A stretch of 64,000 nt of DNA, from NCBI GenBank assembly GCA_949825025.1, contig OX463784.1, positions 14,365,283-14,429,282 on the forward strand, in the 5' to 3' direction. The notes beneath the pieces were generated by a model. It saw only the letters and a program-made list of their open reading frames with translations. It was not told the DNA's origin and searched no databases. Each line of letters opens with the position of its first letter. Position 1 is the first letter of the stretch. A program made the position numbers and the translations under genes. The stretch is from Siphlonurus alternatus. Lineage: Eukaryota > Arthropoda > Insecta > Ephemeroptera > Siphlonuridae. Below are positions 34,141 through 54,325 of this stretch, in pieces.

Positions 34141-34149
34141 AACCACTAA

Positions 34150-34232
34150 TATTATCGATTGATTGGTTTGTATTTTGGGGCAACTGACATGCAAAACTGA
34201 CACATTTTGGTCATGTATATACCCCCCACTAA
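34150..34232 (+). repeat. Interspersed repeat fragment, pair of 63706-63775
   Basis: TGATTGGTTTGTATTTTGGG, GCAACTGACA and CACATTTTGGTCATGTAT recur in order at 63711-63757. Class unknown; both copies are short. Confidence 0.6.
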
Positions 34233-34735
34233 TGCAGAAATGTAGAATATTTATTCAAAAGCGCTATTTGGATCTTGTATGGAAAAAATTCTTTATTTTT
34301 TTACGGAATATTTGTTCAATTTTTAAATTCTTTTCATTTAGAATAATAAGTGCAATATATGTAGTTTCCTCTATGTAATTTCAAGAAAGATAAACACCTT
34401 TTTTATACTAATTAAGTTATTATATAAGACTACCTTCAACTTTAAAGTTATTTTCATTTCAACATTTAAAATATATATTTGTTATTTCAAAAAAATAAAA
34501 CGTGTTTTTTTGTTGGTAAAACCTTGAACACTTGCAAAAATACTATCTTGAACACTTGCAAAATACTATCATAAGAACTGTCAACGCCATTTAAGAGACA
34601 CACTGTAGATTTTTTAATCTCTTGTAACTGATAAAGATATTGCATAATTTCAAAACTTCCTGATTATATTAGATAATTAGTTATAACAAAAACTATAAGT
34701 ACTTGGTTTGAAGACATAGTCTGCACATACTCGTT

Positions 34736-43969
<9,234 letters not shown>

Positions 43970-44885
43970 CATATATTTATTTAAACGGCACTTTTTAAAA
44001 ACGTTAAATCTTTATCTATATTAATATTATGAAATATAATAAAAGTTGTATTTAAAATGTTGCATAATATAATGTATAATTTAATACAGCAATTATTAAT
44101 TGCTCACACAGAGCAAAACATCAAAATGAAATGTATAATGATTAGGAAACAAAATTAAGTATTATATAAATATACACAAATAGAAAAAAAAATACATAAT
44201 TGAAACACCAAGAATATTTTTTTTTTTAATTTCCTTGTAATATATATTTTATTTTTATACATCACTGTGGGATTTCTTGACTGTATGATATTTTTTAATA
44301 TAATATATTATACTAATATTTAAAGGATTAATATCACCATTGTTCAATCTTATCCGATAATATATGGTACGTTAACTCTGATGATTTTTTTTTTCACCTC
44401 AATATAAGAAATGACGTAATCCATATTGTACTTCTGCAGCCAGCGCAGCCAGAGAATTGAATTGAATTAGTACGCAGATAGATAAAGAAACTAAAATTAA
44501 AACTTTAGAAAATTTATGGAAACCCGAATTTAAAATTTGAATTTTTATAAAGTGGAGAACGGAAGGTGAAATTTCATATTAAATAATCGGGAAAACTTAA
44601 TTGATTGGCTAAAGCATATATTCTGAAATAGAACTTTATAATAAATCGATTTTTCTCTTTTGAAAATTTAAATTTGTATTTTTTCTTGCTCACACATCAG
44701 CACATCTTCATAAAATGTGCTATGTATTTTTATTAAAAATGTGAGTAACAAAAAGATTAACTATATTTATATATAAATATAAGAAATATACTATGCTACA
44801 AATTTTCATCATAAAAAGATAATCCACGTTCCTTTTTTTAAAAAAAATCTCCCTCCGTTTTTTTTTTTTTTTTTTGCACGTGTGG

Positions 44886-45220
44886 CCCACTATTTTGTTT
44901 AAACTTTAAACCCCCCGCCCCGCCCCCTTGGCGAAGTCCTGCTACGCTACTGTTGATAATACATAATTACACAATTACGTATCGGTACGTAATACACAGT
45001 TAATACATATATAGGTTAATACACAAATATTCTACTATATCTTGTTTAAAACCCCCCTTGGTGAAATATCCTTCCTACGCCATTGCCGATAATATATAAT
45101 TACATAATTACGTACCCAGTACCTAATTACAACATTAAAACACAAACTTTCCCTAATTTGTTGGAACCCCCCGCCCTCTTGGTGAAATGATTTCTACGCT
45201 ACTGCAATGTTGATAGTACA
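44886..45220 (+). repeat. Degenerate ~110-bp tandem repeat upstream of gene E
   Basis: Three diverged units share AACCCCCCNCC..CTTGGTGAAAT, CTACGCTACTG, then TTGATAATACATAATTACACA and ACGTA..AGTA. A partial fourth unit resumes at 47444 after the giant foldback element. Part of this sequence also precedes gene C. Confidence 0.65.
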
Positions 45221-45811
45221 TTATTACCATAGAGTGATATATTGAATAGAGGTAGTATGCCCATGTTAAAAATTCAGACAAAAATTTTGATCCCCCTCTC
45301 GTTACCTTTTTGGCTTTTTATTGCCGTTTTGACAGCACACATTAATTACGCGAGTAGTTCGAGAATCTCTACGCGAGATGGCTCTTTTCACATTTTCCCC
45401 AAAATCTCGGCATCATCTCGTTTCTCTTCTCCTTTTCTCTGTCTTCTCACTCACGTGGTCCAGCCAGCCTGCTAGCTGCACGACCTGAGGGTGGGAGGGA
45501 TGTTGCAGAGCCGGCAACCCTCAAGAAGACGTAACTTGACACCACACATGCACTGCTCGTTCCTGGCTCATGCTTGCAGCTACGTAATTCCTTTCCTTTC
45601 GCCTTAGAAATATTTTCAGTCAATCGACATTTAATTTAAAAAAATATGTACATAACTTACAAAATCCAGTAAAACGAAATAAATTATTATAATCACTTTA
45701 TATTTATGACAAACGGGAAAAATTATATTATTATAAAGTAATTGATATTAAAAAGAGGGGCTATATTTCTTTATATTTTATTTTATTCTTGTACTATAAT
45801 ACTAAAAAAAT

Positions 45812-45990
45812 GTTGGGAGGTGCGCTTTACTGGGTCTCGTCAGATCACCGAAATCAAGCAACGCTGAACGTGGTTAGTAGTTGGATGGGTGACCATTTTC
45901 CACAAAAACCATGTTTTCCACCCAGGGGTAAATCGTTGCTTTTCTACTATGTGGTTCCCTTGGCTTTGGACCATTGCACTTATTTTAAGT
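45812..45990 (+). mobile_element. 5S rRNA-derived SINE head, plus strand
   Basis: 45833-45894 is strongly 5S-like: GGGTCTCGTCAGATCACCGA, AAATCAAGCAACGCTGAACG, GGTTAGTAGTTGGATGGGTG then ACC. The 5S internal control region is kept, so pol III transcription is possible. The body continues with CCACCCAGGGGTAAATC and GGTTCCCTTGGCTTTGGACC, related to a block at 46150-46210. Confidence 0.75.
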
Positions 45991-45998
45991 ATACTGTA

Positions 45999-46420
45999 GG
46001 GGGCATTCACAAAGCACTTTAACCCCAACTTTAGCCCCAAGTTTTTTATCCCTAGTACTAAACATGGTGCTAAACCAGGGGCTAACCATGTTTCAAGTAA
46101 AAAATACGCTGCTCCCTCCCTGGGGTAAATTCATCTCGCTTTCCACCCAGTGCAGTGATGCACTTGTGTGTGGTTCCGCAGGCTTTGGACATCGCTTTGG
46201 TCCATTGAGAAAAAGTAGAGATGTCCGTCCTGACTGAGGTTTTCCACGGTTCCCTCAGTCTCACCTCAGCGAATGCTGGGACGCGTAACAGGCCGTGGCA
46301 TCCGTTCCCTACCTTATCCCTACCCATTACCACGCCGCGAGCTGTAAGCTCTTAGGGGTGCATCCTTGTAAAAAAAAAAAAAAAAAAAATTGGGGTTAAA
46401 GTGCTTTGAGAATGCCCCCC
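45999..46420. mobile_element. GGGGCATTCACAAAG MITE interrupted by a SINE
   Basis: GGGGCATTCACAAAGCACTT at the left pairs with AAGTGCTTTGAGAATGCCCC at the right, and AACCCCA with TGGGGTT. Between them, ~46105-46389 is a SINE with the GAGGTTTTCCACGGTTCCCT and CAGCGAATGCTGGGAC tail blocks and a poly(A) ending at 46389. Hence the SINE inserted into the MITE. A small relative of the MITE is at 50630. Confidence 0.7.
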
Positions 46421-46697
46421 TGTGATATTTATATTTTTAATGCATGTTATTCATATATTGGAAACAATTGTGCTTCTTACACTGTTTTTGTATTATTATA
46501 AAAACAATTAAATATATTTTATTTTTATTAAAAATGCATAATTAATACCCCCCCCCCCTTAATTTCTATTAGTCCACAAAGAATATAAGGGAGTTTCGTG
46601 GCACTTACCAGGAGTGAAAAGAAGGAAAAACTACATCTTTATAACTAAATTTTTACCATTTATTTTGCTTTATTGCTTTTGTATATATAATATTAAT

Positions 46698-46885
46698 ATC
46701 GTATTTAGTTATAATAGAATCACCAAAAACATTTTAAAAATTAGTATAAGAAAGAAAAAAATAGCACCTCTTTTTAATATCAATAATTTTTTAATAATAA
46801 TAATATCGTAGTTATAATAGTCACCATAAACCTTTTTTAGAATTTATATGAGAAAAAAATAGCACCTCTTTTTAATATCAATTAC
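46698..46885. repeat. Imperfect ~107-bp tandem duplication in right foldback arm
   Basis: ATCGTATTTAGTTATAATAG...ATAGCACCTCTTTTTAATATC is repeated from about 46805. Only one unit has a partner in the left arm. Confidence 0.6.
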
Positions 46886-47040
46886 TTTATAATAAAATAT
46901 AATTTTTCCCGTTTGTCATAAATATAGAGTGATAATAATAATTTATTTCGTTTTACTGGATTTTGTAGGTTATGTACATATTACATATGATGTACATATT
47001 TCAGTCGATTGACTGAAAATATTTCTAAGACGAAAGGAAA

Positions 47041-47087
47041 GGAATTACCAGAGAGCTTTGATTTAAATCAAAGCTCTCTGGAATTAC
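47041..47087. mobile_element. ~31-bp palindromic insertion with 8-bp (or 7-bp) target duplication
   Basis: A perfect 34-bp palindrome spans 47048-47081, with half-site CCAGAGAGCTTTGATTT. GGAATTAC flanks it at 47041-47048 and 47080-47087. The left arm of the giant foldback has the empty site (TACGTAATTCCTTTCC at ~45581-45596), so the insertion is directly inferable. CAGAG..CTCTG ends with 7-8-bp duplication recall hAT elements. Confidence 0.85.
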
Positions 47088-47516
47088 GTAGCTGCAAGCA
47101 TGAGCCAGGAACGAGCAGTGCATGTGTGGTGTCAAGTTACGTCTTCTTGAGGGTTGCCGGCTCTGCAACATCCCTCCCACCCTCAGGTCGTGCAGCTAGC
47201 AGGCTGGCTGGACCACGTGAGTGAGAAGACAGAGAAAAGGAGAAGAGAAACGAGATGATGCCGAGATTTTGGGGAAAATGTGAAAAGAGCCATCTCGCGT
47301 AGAGATTCTCGAACTACTCGCGTAATTAATGTGTGCTGTCAAAACGGCAATAAAAAGCCAAAAAGGTAACGAGAGGGGGATCAAAATTTTTGTCTGAATT
47401 TTTAACATGGGCATACTACCTCTATTCAATATATCACTCTATGTTATTACATAATTACGTACATAGTACAAAAGTAATACACAAACATTTAGACAGTTAG
47501 TCGTCCAGTAGACGAG

Positions 47517-50500
47517 ATGGAGACCACTGCAGACTGTTCCTCTAAAACTGAACTGCACTCTACCGAAGAATGGAAACCAAAGGACGGAGGACCTCGGGCT
47601 TGGCTGGTGGCTTTGGCGAGCTTCATCATTGCCGGTTTGGTCTTCGGAATAATCAACTCGTACGGAGTCCTTTATGTCGAGTTATTGCAAACTTTAGAAA
47701 ACGCGGAAAGTAAAGATGCTTCTTATAAAGCATGTAAGTTTACTTAATTATATATATATTACATATATTTTATATCATAAATATAAAATATACATATCGC
47801 GGACGTAATACTGCACTTGTGAATTCGATCGAGATGCGTTTACATATGTGTGCAGTGCTAAGAACAGTGCCCATGTGAAGTACCCTTTCGGTAATGTGGG
47901 TATACATAAATAAAAAAAAAAATCATTTAAGCAGGAACTATGACCAATTAAAATTCAGGTGCTGCGTACGTCATGGAAATACAAGAAAAAGAGACTGAAA
48001 AAAACAAATTGTACCATTTTGATTTTGTGAGAAAGCCGATTTTTTAATTAAATTTTTAAATTAATTAAAAAAAAAAAAACTAAATTAAATTTTAGGATAA
48101 TTTGTCGTTCTCTTTGAATGACTTAAAAAGTAGATGTGCCTAAAAATAGAGTTACATGAAAGAAATTATTGCATTGCAATTACCATAATATATAAATTTA
48201 GTACAGACCGGGTTTTTTCGTCGCAGTCCGACCCTTCTTCTTAATAATTATGTTTACATTAACAGCCTTGGTGGGTTCTTTGAGCACCGGAATTGTATTC
48301 CTGGGGTCTGCAGTCGCTGGGATATTGACGGACAAGATCGGTATTCGAGCAACGACCATGTTGGGGGGAGTAATCGCTACCAGTGGATTGCTACTTTCGT
48401 CCTTCTTCATCGAGTCGGTAATTTTATTTAATATGAATTAAATCATTTTAATAAACTGTGAAACCTTCAAAAAACTATCATCATTACGTTAACTTCAGTA
48501 TTTTCTTGAATACATTCGTTCCAAATTGAGGTACACTCGTCTCCTTGGAAAAGTTCCCTTTATTATTCTTTCGGGACATGGACGACATGGTGATTAACAA
48601 GACCGCAAAGGGAAATTTACCAAGGCAACCTCATGAACCTCCCCTAGTTGAAAAATTACGTCTTCAACTCATCCTTTACACGTCTAAACCTATTCTTTTT
48701 AACTTTAAAACACATCTTATTTCCTCTTCTTTCAATTTGAGGATGAAATGGAGTCAATATTTTTAACATTTTATGCTCAAGAAGAGGAAAGAAGACGTAA
48801 TCTTATATATCTCTAAAATGGTGCAAAATAAGAGGAAATTAGACAAAAGAAGAGCTTAATAGCGAAGAAAAGATGAAATTGATTTCAACTCGGGTCTTGT
48901 TATCTTTTTAACTTTAACTGACATGCTTTATTAATCGATACATTTTATTTGTGTTTAAGGGTAAGGTAACGCCACCAATGTTAAAAAAAATTCCTCACAC
49001 AAAAATTCTGAAAAAAATTTAAAAGTGTTCTCCTCTACACCCCCTATCAGTAGCTAAAATATCAGGTATACAAATACGATCTAGTTTTTGAGTTATGAAT
49101 TTTTAAAGTTGACTAATTTAACATGGGATTTCCATTTCTCCATGTTAAAGTAGTAAACTTTAAAAATTCATAACTCAAAAACTAGATTTTATTTGTATAC
49201 CTGATATTTTAACTACTGATAGGGGGTGTAGAGGAGAACACTTTTAAATTTTTTTCATAATTTTTGTGTGAGGGATTTTTTTTAACATTGGTGGAGCTAC
49301 CTTACCCTTAACCGTAAATTACAAATGTTACAGGTGGAAACTCTATACTTGACATACGGAGTTATATTTGGTCTCGGAGCATCTTTAACATACACTCCAT
49401 CTTTGGCCATCCTGGGTCTTCACTTTCAAAAACGTTTGGGTATGGTGAACGGATTGGTGACCTTTGGCAGCCCAGTCTTCACTGTGGCGATTCCTCCTAT
49501 CGTAAGAGTAATCATACCTTGGGCTGGTCTACCTGGGGTACTCAGGTTCCTTGCAGGATGTATGCTTTGTGTAGCAATTACATCAATGTTATACACGGTA
49601 AGTATAATTAAATATCCTAGCTATAAATTTTCTTATATTGATATAACAGTCTTGAATTTTCTCTAAACTTTAATTACTGATCTAATGTTTTTTCAAGTAT
49701 TAAAGTAATTCTCATTTTTTATTATCAATTTCCATAAATAATATTATAAACGAACTAATAATATTATTAATATATTACGTTGAAAAAATTGACTTTAAAT
49801 AATGTTCCCAAATCATTAATAAAAGTAAAAGACTTTTTCATTCCGAATTTATACAAAATTTATATAAACATATTGAACCAATTTAATCAGAGGTCTTAAA
49901 AAATACAGAGGATACTTCAGTTTATAAAAGTAATATTTTCCCACTGTTATTTGCTACTTAAACTATGTAAAAAAAAAAATAAAGAAAAAAAGGAACAGTA
50001 GAGTTAGAGATAGCAAGAAAAATATACTGTATATTGTATTGGTTAGGGGATTGAGTGTATTATAGTATGCAGAAGATAGCACTTACTTTACTTTTTACTG
50101 ATTGCGCCATAAAAGTTAAAATAAGTCAAGTGTATGTATCACAATTTCATTAAAAGAAAAAAATAAATAAATACGTGCATTTTTTTAAATTTAAAGTTAT
50201 ATATTTTTGTGATTTAAAAATAATACCTCATAACTTAAAAATATATTTAATCTTTTTAATTATGATGTAAATAATTAAAATTTTGTCTGTTCGTAAATGC
50301 ACAATCATGCAGATGAACCATTATTATTTATACGTCTCGATCTGTACAAAGAAAATCATGGTTTGCTCTCATTTGATTGTGAATTTAATATTTACCAACG
50401 CAGACCTAGCATATTTTTGTGTTTAGTAATATTTGTCTTCCAGGTACCTGAAGGCGCGTTACGAGCAAAACAAAAATCATCAAGAGGATTTTGTCCAAAA

Positions 50501-51608
50501 TTTAGTGACGTTATCAATGTAGAAATATTCAAGATAAAGCGGTACCTGATTTGGAGTGGGGCCATTTTTATTTCTTTGTTTGGCTACTTTGTACCGTACG
50601 TCCATATCGTAAGTATTAAGAGCTATCAAGGGGCATTCACAAAGCCTTATAAGGCTACATCTAAGGCTCATTAATTTAAGACCAGAAATTTTGGGTCTAA
50701 AAAACACGTCTAAAATCAAGCTTTAAATTATCGAGCCTTAAATGTGGCCTTAAGATTTTGTGAATGCCCCTTATAATTTTCTTATTATTGAGAGAGATAC
50801 AGAGCTAAGAGAGTAAAGAATATAAAATTATTATTTTGCTTCAAACTATATAAACCCTGTTGAAAGGTACTGGTCACAAAAGTGACTGAATTTAACTTCC
50901 AGAGGTACTTCGTGAACTCGACTTAGCATATTACTTTTGGAATTTTTGTGGGTCTTTAAAGGTTCATGGCCCATCCCAGCATTCGCCTGGTTGTGACTTA
51001 TAAGGAAACCTCAGTCAGGATAGTCGACAATTGATGGAGGATGCCTTCAATCACCTTCACGATGCACGAGTAGGTATATATTCTTTAGCAACCGCCACTT
51101 GTGAAAAGTTTGGCTGAATTTAGGGTAAGATAACAGGAACAATCGATTGTTGTTAGTCCCATTTGATTAACATGTAAACCTTATAGCAACCTCATAATGA
51201 TTCTGAATTTTTTTTGAGAGACAGTTCTTGGCATTAAAAAAATATGGACAAAATTTCAAAACAATCGGACGATCCAATTTTTTTAAATGAATTTTTTAGT
51301 TTCGGTCTCCATGGGAAAGCCCTATACTGAAAATTTAAAAAATTCATTTAAAAAAATTGGATCGTCCGATTGTTTTGAAATTTTCTCCATATTTTTTTAA
51401 TGCCAAGAACTGTCTCTCAAAAAAAAATCAGAATTATTATGAGGTTGCTAAGGTTTACATGTTAATCAAATGGGACTACCAACAATCGATTGTTCGTGTT
51501 ATCCCTTAATTGGCGATATATTACATATATGGTATACGCGAAAATTTTTTTCACAACATTTTTTGACATTTGTAAACTCATAATGTAAAATCCTTATTGT
51601 TTAAGTGT

Positions 51609-51706
<98 letters not shown>

Positions 51707-51708
51707 TG

Positions 51709-51807
<99 letters not shown>

Positions 51808-51809
51808 TG

Positions 51810-51904
<95 letters not shown>

Positions 51905-53916
51905 TATAGTTTTTATAGCAAAATCCCGAATCCGTATAATATATAGTGTCAGGTAACTCAGACACAATGTCTTTTCTCTGGTATAGTGCGCTACAATTTC
52001 CTTCGTTTTATTTTTTAGACTTTTAAAATAATTTTCAACCTTTTTTAAACCCTCTTTCTCCCCCCCCCCCCTCCCTGATATGTTCCTGTTATCGGTAATA
52101 ATTCTGTTAAAATTAGTAACACGTACAAGGTTAAAGTATTTATGAGATATGAAGTCATGATTGTTTATTATTATAATAATATTATTGTTATTATTATTAT
52201 TGTTTTTGTCACAGACGAAGCTGGCAAGCATCAGTTTCCCGGACAGAGACGGTTCTCTGCTGGTCATGTGTATCGCAGTCACTTCAGGGGTCAGTCGGCT
52301 GGTCTTCGGGAAGATCTCGGACCTCCCCAGGGTAGACAGGATTTACCTTCAACAGGTAAAATTTAAATAATAAAAAAATCTGGTGTACACCTTTATAAGA
52401 CAGCACGAATTTTACTCCTGCCTCACTTGCTAGAGTCAGGTGCAGATCCAAAACCAAATTTTGGACGGGTCTGTCTCCATATAATAAGGCCAATGTTAAA
52501 AAACAATCTAGGAGTGCCGAAAATGCCTACATTGCCCATGTTAAATTCAAAATTTCGGGGGGAAAACTCCCTGAATTCGCGTCTGGCTATTATATAGAGC
52601 TGCAGCTCCATGAGATTTGAGATGCAGATTTGCAATTTTGGGAGATGTAAGAAGGTCATCCATACAATCTATCAATATAAAAATAGTTTTGGTTCACCAC
52701 GCCTCCATAGACTGCATGATAAAGCCTAAAAGGAGGAGTAAAGTTCGTGGTGTCCAGAGGTATACTTTTCTATTTCATAATTAAAAAAAAATCATCAAAT
52801 TATGATTGACTTCTTTTAAATATTGAAGTTATCTTAATTAAGAGTCGTTCTACCTGATCTTCAGACGACTTTTAATTAAGTCTTAAAATCGCACTGTGAT
52901 TGATTGACTGCTGATGATGTCATGGATGTCAGAGCACCCTAATTGAAATAATTTTAAAAATTAAGTCCCTCATTCCAAAAAAATCTGAAAATTTCCGAAC
53001 ATGACATTTTTTTTTTTAAATTATGAAATAATAACACCATTATTGTCCATTGTTGTCTAGATGGCGTTCATTTCAATCGGCGTGCTGACCATGCTGGTGA
53101 CCGTGGCCTCTAACTGGTGGTACCTGGTGGTTATCTCTCTCGGAATGGGAGTGTTTGACGGCTGTTTCATCACTCTTCTTGGACCGGTGGCCTTTGACCT
53201 GTGTGGGTCGGCGAACGGTGCGCAAGCCATCGGGTTCCTCTTTGCAATACTGTCAGTGCCGCTTACTACCGGACCCCCTGTTGCAGGTAAAGTAGATTTG
53301 TGTAACAACCGGTATTATAAATATATATCTGATGCAATAAATGCATAAAATATATAATATAACATTAATAACTAGCACAGGACCCAATTTCAACAATATT
53401 TAATTTATTCTCTTTATAAACGAGTCTATGCATAAATATATTCTGTGAAACACGTAATTAATATATTATATTTATATTTATTTATAAAATACGAATTTTT
53501 AATGAAATAGTATAATAATACAAAGCATGCATGGTATTCTTCATATTTTTATCTCATACACAATATAGATTTATCAATTGTAATATTAATTGATAATTAA
53601 ATGTTATGATAAATTTTTATTTTCAATTTTAAGAATATGAATAATATATTCATATTCTTAAAATTAAATTAAAATTATCAGTGCACTTGGATTTTTCTCA
53701 AAACTTTTAATAATAATTATGCTTTCTTTAACAGGAGTCATCTTCGACCGGACTCAATCTTACTACCTTTCGTTCCTGCTTGCTGGCTGCCCCCCAATCC
53801 TGGGCGGTCTCCTCATGTTCGCCATACGCTGCATGCCCCCAGGTCACGTGACTACCATCAACAAGAAACCGCTTGGTGAACCCTCTGGAGAGAGACGTGA
53901 ACTAGAGGAACTTTGA
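47517..53916 (+). CDS. SLC16/MCT-like transporter, gene E
   Basis: Complete gene of 448 aa in seven exons: 47517-47733, 48266-48417, 49334-49597, 50444-50608, 52215-52355, 53061-53286, 53735-53916. The first ~35 residues equal gene C (to [12 protein letters not shown]), then segment 1 reads [18 protein letters not shown]. The segment 4-5 loop is [18 protein letters not shown]; segment 8 reads [19 protein letters not shown]; exon 6 equals gene C except near its end ([12 protein letters not shown]). The C-tail after PPGHVTTI is short (about 20 residues) and differs from gene C. A tRNA-derived SINE begins about 10 bp after the stop. Predicted 12-segment plasma-membrane transporter; substrate unknown. 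A TTAA-type MITE ends 22 bp before exon 3. Confidence 0.93.
48532..48635. mobile_element. Family 2 MITE, degenerate copy
   Basis: TACACTCGTCTCCTTGGAAAA and GGGAAATTTACCAAGGCAAC are imperfect inverted ends; CATGGTGATTAACAAGACCG matches the right half of other copies. In intron 2 of gene E. Confidence 0.65.
48665..48900 (+). repeat. Interspersed repeat, copy 2 of 1031-1260
   Basis: ACACGTCTAAACCTATTC, TTTGAGGATGAAATGG, GAGGAAAGAAGACGTAATCT and TTTCAACTCGGG align with copy 1. Confidence 0.6.
48955..49311. mobile_element. TTAA-flanked foldback MITE, copy 1
   Basis: TTAA at 48955-48958 and 49308-49311 flank ends GGGTAAGGTAACGCCACCAA and complement (one mismatch). The arms pair over ~160 bp through ACACCCCCTATCAGTAGCTA and AACTCAAAAACTAGAT. 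A TTAA target is typical of piggyBac-like and some other superfamilies. Confidence 0.85.
50630..50770. mobile_element. GGGGCATTCACAAAG MITE, 141 bp
   Basis: GGGGCATTCACAAAGCCTTA and AAGATTTTGTGAATGCCCC are inverted ends. It starts 21 bp after the exon 4 donor of gene E. Confidence 0.75.
50950..51065 (-). mobile_element. SINE tail fragment, minus strand
   Basis: CATCCCAGCATTCGCCTGG is the complement of the CAGGCGAATGCTGGGATG tail block, followed by AAACCTCAGTCAGGAT, the complement of the CTGAC-GAGGTTT block seen at 46230 and 57478. Confidence 0.6.
51119..51509. mobile_element. TTAA-type foldback, larger relative
   Basis: GGGTAAGATAACAGGAACAA pairs with the GTTCGTGTTATCCC end, with TTTA on the left and TTAA on the right. 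Arms of ~160 bp include CAATCGGACGATCCAATTTT. It shares only the outer GGGTAAG ends with the 48955 family. Confidence 0.75.
51613..51902. repeat. 290-bp compound (TA)n microsatellite
   Basis: TA repeats interrupted by CTGTATATATATACATAT at 51706 and again at 51807, and closed by ACAGTA at ~51901. The interruption recurs with a ~101-bp period, so the array itself was partly duplicated. In intron 4 of gene E. Confidence 0.95.
52430..52680. repeat. Old interspersed repeat
   Basis: GGTGCAGATCCAAAACC, CCTACATTGCCCATG, AAAATTTCGGGGG and GAGCTGCAGCTCC blocks recur in shortened form at 56965-57080. Possibly remnants of a hAT MITE with CAGGCGCGG-type ends. Limits uncertain. Confidence 0.45.
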
Positions 53917-53924
53917 GAAAGTTG

Positions 53925-54325
53925 AGCAGCGTGGCGTAGTGGTTTGATCTCTGCCTATCGCTCGGGAGACCCAGGATCGCTTCCTGCCTTGACTCAGGTG
54001 AGTAGGTGACTTTTCATCACTTCGAGTTGAGGTATGACAGCGTGTTCTGGTAAGTTCCCGAGAGATGGCATGTATGTTCTTCCACTATACTGCCTGTATT
54101 CGGGAGATGCCGAAGGTCGTTCCCTTTGGTATCGTCTGCCTCGATGATGGTTTTCTGTGGTTTCCCATCGTCACTCCCAGGCAAATGCCGGGGCAGTTCC
54201 TAACACAAGGCCACAGCCGCCTCCTTTCCTATCAATCCTTCCAACTGCTGTTAAGTTTGAATGCTTACACTAATAGCCGAATATATGCTGTAGTAAGCTA
54301 ACGTTGTAATAAAAAAAAAAAAATT
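53925..54325 (+). mobile_element. tRNA-derived SINE right after gene E stop
   Basis: The head AGCAGCGTGGCGTAGTGG (A-box-like, ~53927-53944) with AGACCCAGGATCGCTTCC (B-box-like, ~53966-53983) is tRNA-derived. The body contains TTTTCTGTGGTTTCCCATCG, GGCAAATGCCGGGGCAGTTC and AAGGCCACAGCCGCCTCC, a tail I associate with insect SINEs, and a poly(A) of 13 at ~54310-54323. It forms part of the gene E 3' UTR. Confidence 0.8.

Larger units (their letters stand above)
45221..47450. mobile_element. 2.2-kb giant foldback element with 7-bp target duplication
   Basis: The element spans 45228-47443. Its ends CATAGAGTGATATATTGAAT and complement are the start of arms of about 550 bp (left ~45228-45775, right ~46850-47443). 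TTATTAC flanks it at 45221-45227 and 47444-47450. Over the outer ~230 bp the arms are near-identical, so the same 77-codon frame appears on both strands; it is not a gene. The interior holds a 5S-headed SINE, a second SINE and a MITE. It splits the tandem repeat upstream of gene E. Superfamily not established; CA-initial ends with a 7-8-bp duplication would suit a P-like or hAT-like class. Confidence 0.85.

Noticed and set aside
45833..45894. Functional 5S rRNA gene
   Set aside because: Only the internal part is 5S-like, the 5' and 3' stems are not intact, and the sequence continues into a SINE-like body.
45242..47429. Identical 77-codon frames at 45242-45475 (plus) and 47196-47429 (minus)
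   Set aside because: They are the two arms of the giant foldback element. Conservation reflects the inverted repeat, not protein selection, and no domain is recognisable.
51578..52282. Long open frames of alternating Tyr-Ile up to 234 codons
   Set aside because: They are translations of the TA microsatellite and have no coding content. The same applies at 19583, 25009-25516, 39001-39286 and 40412.
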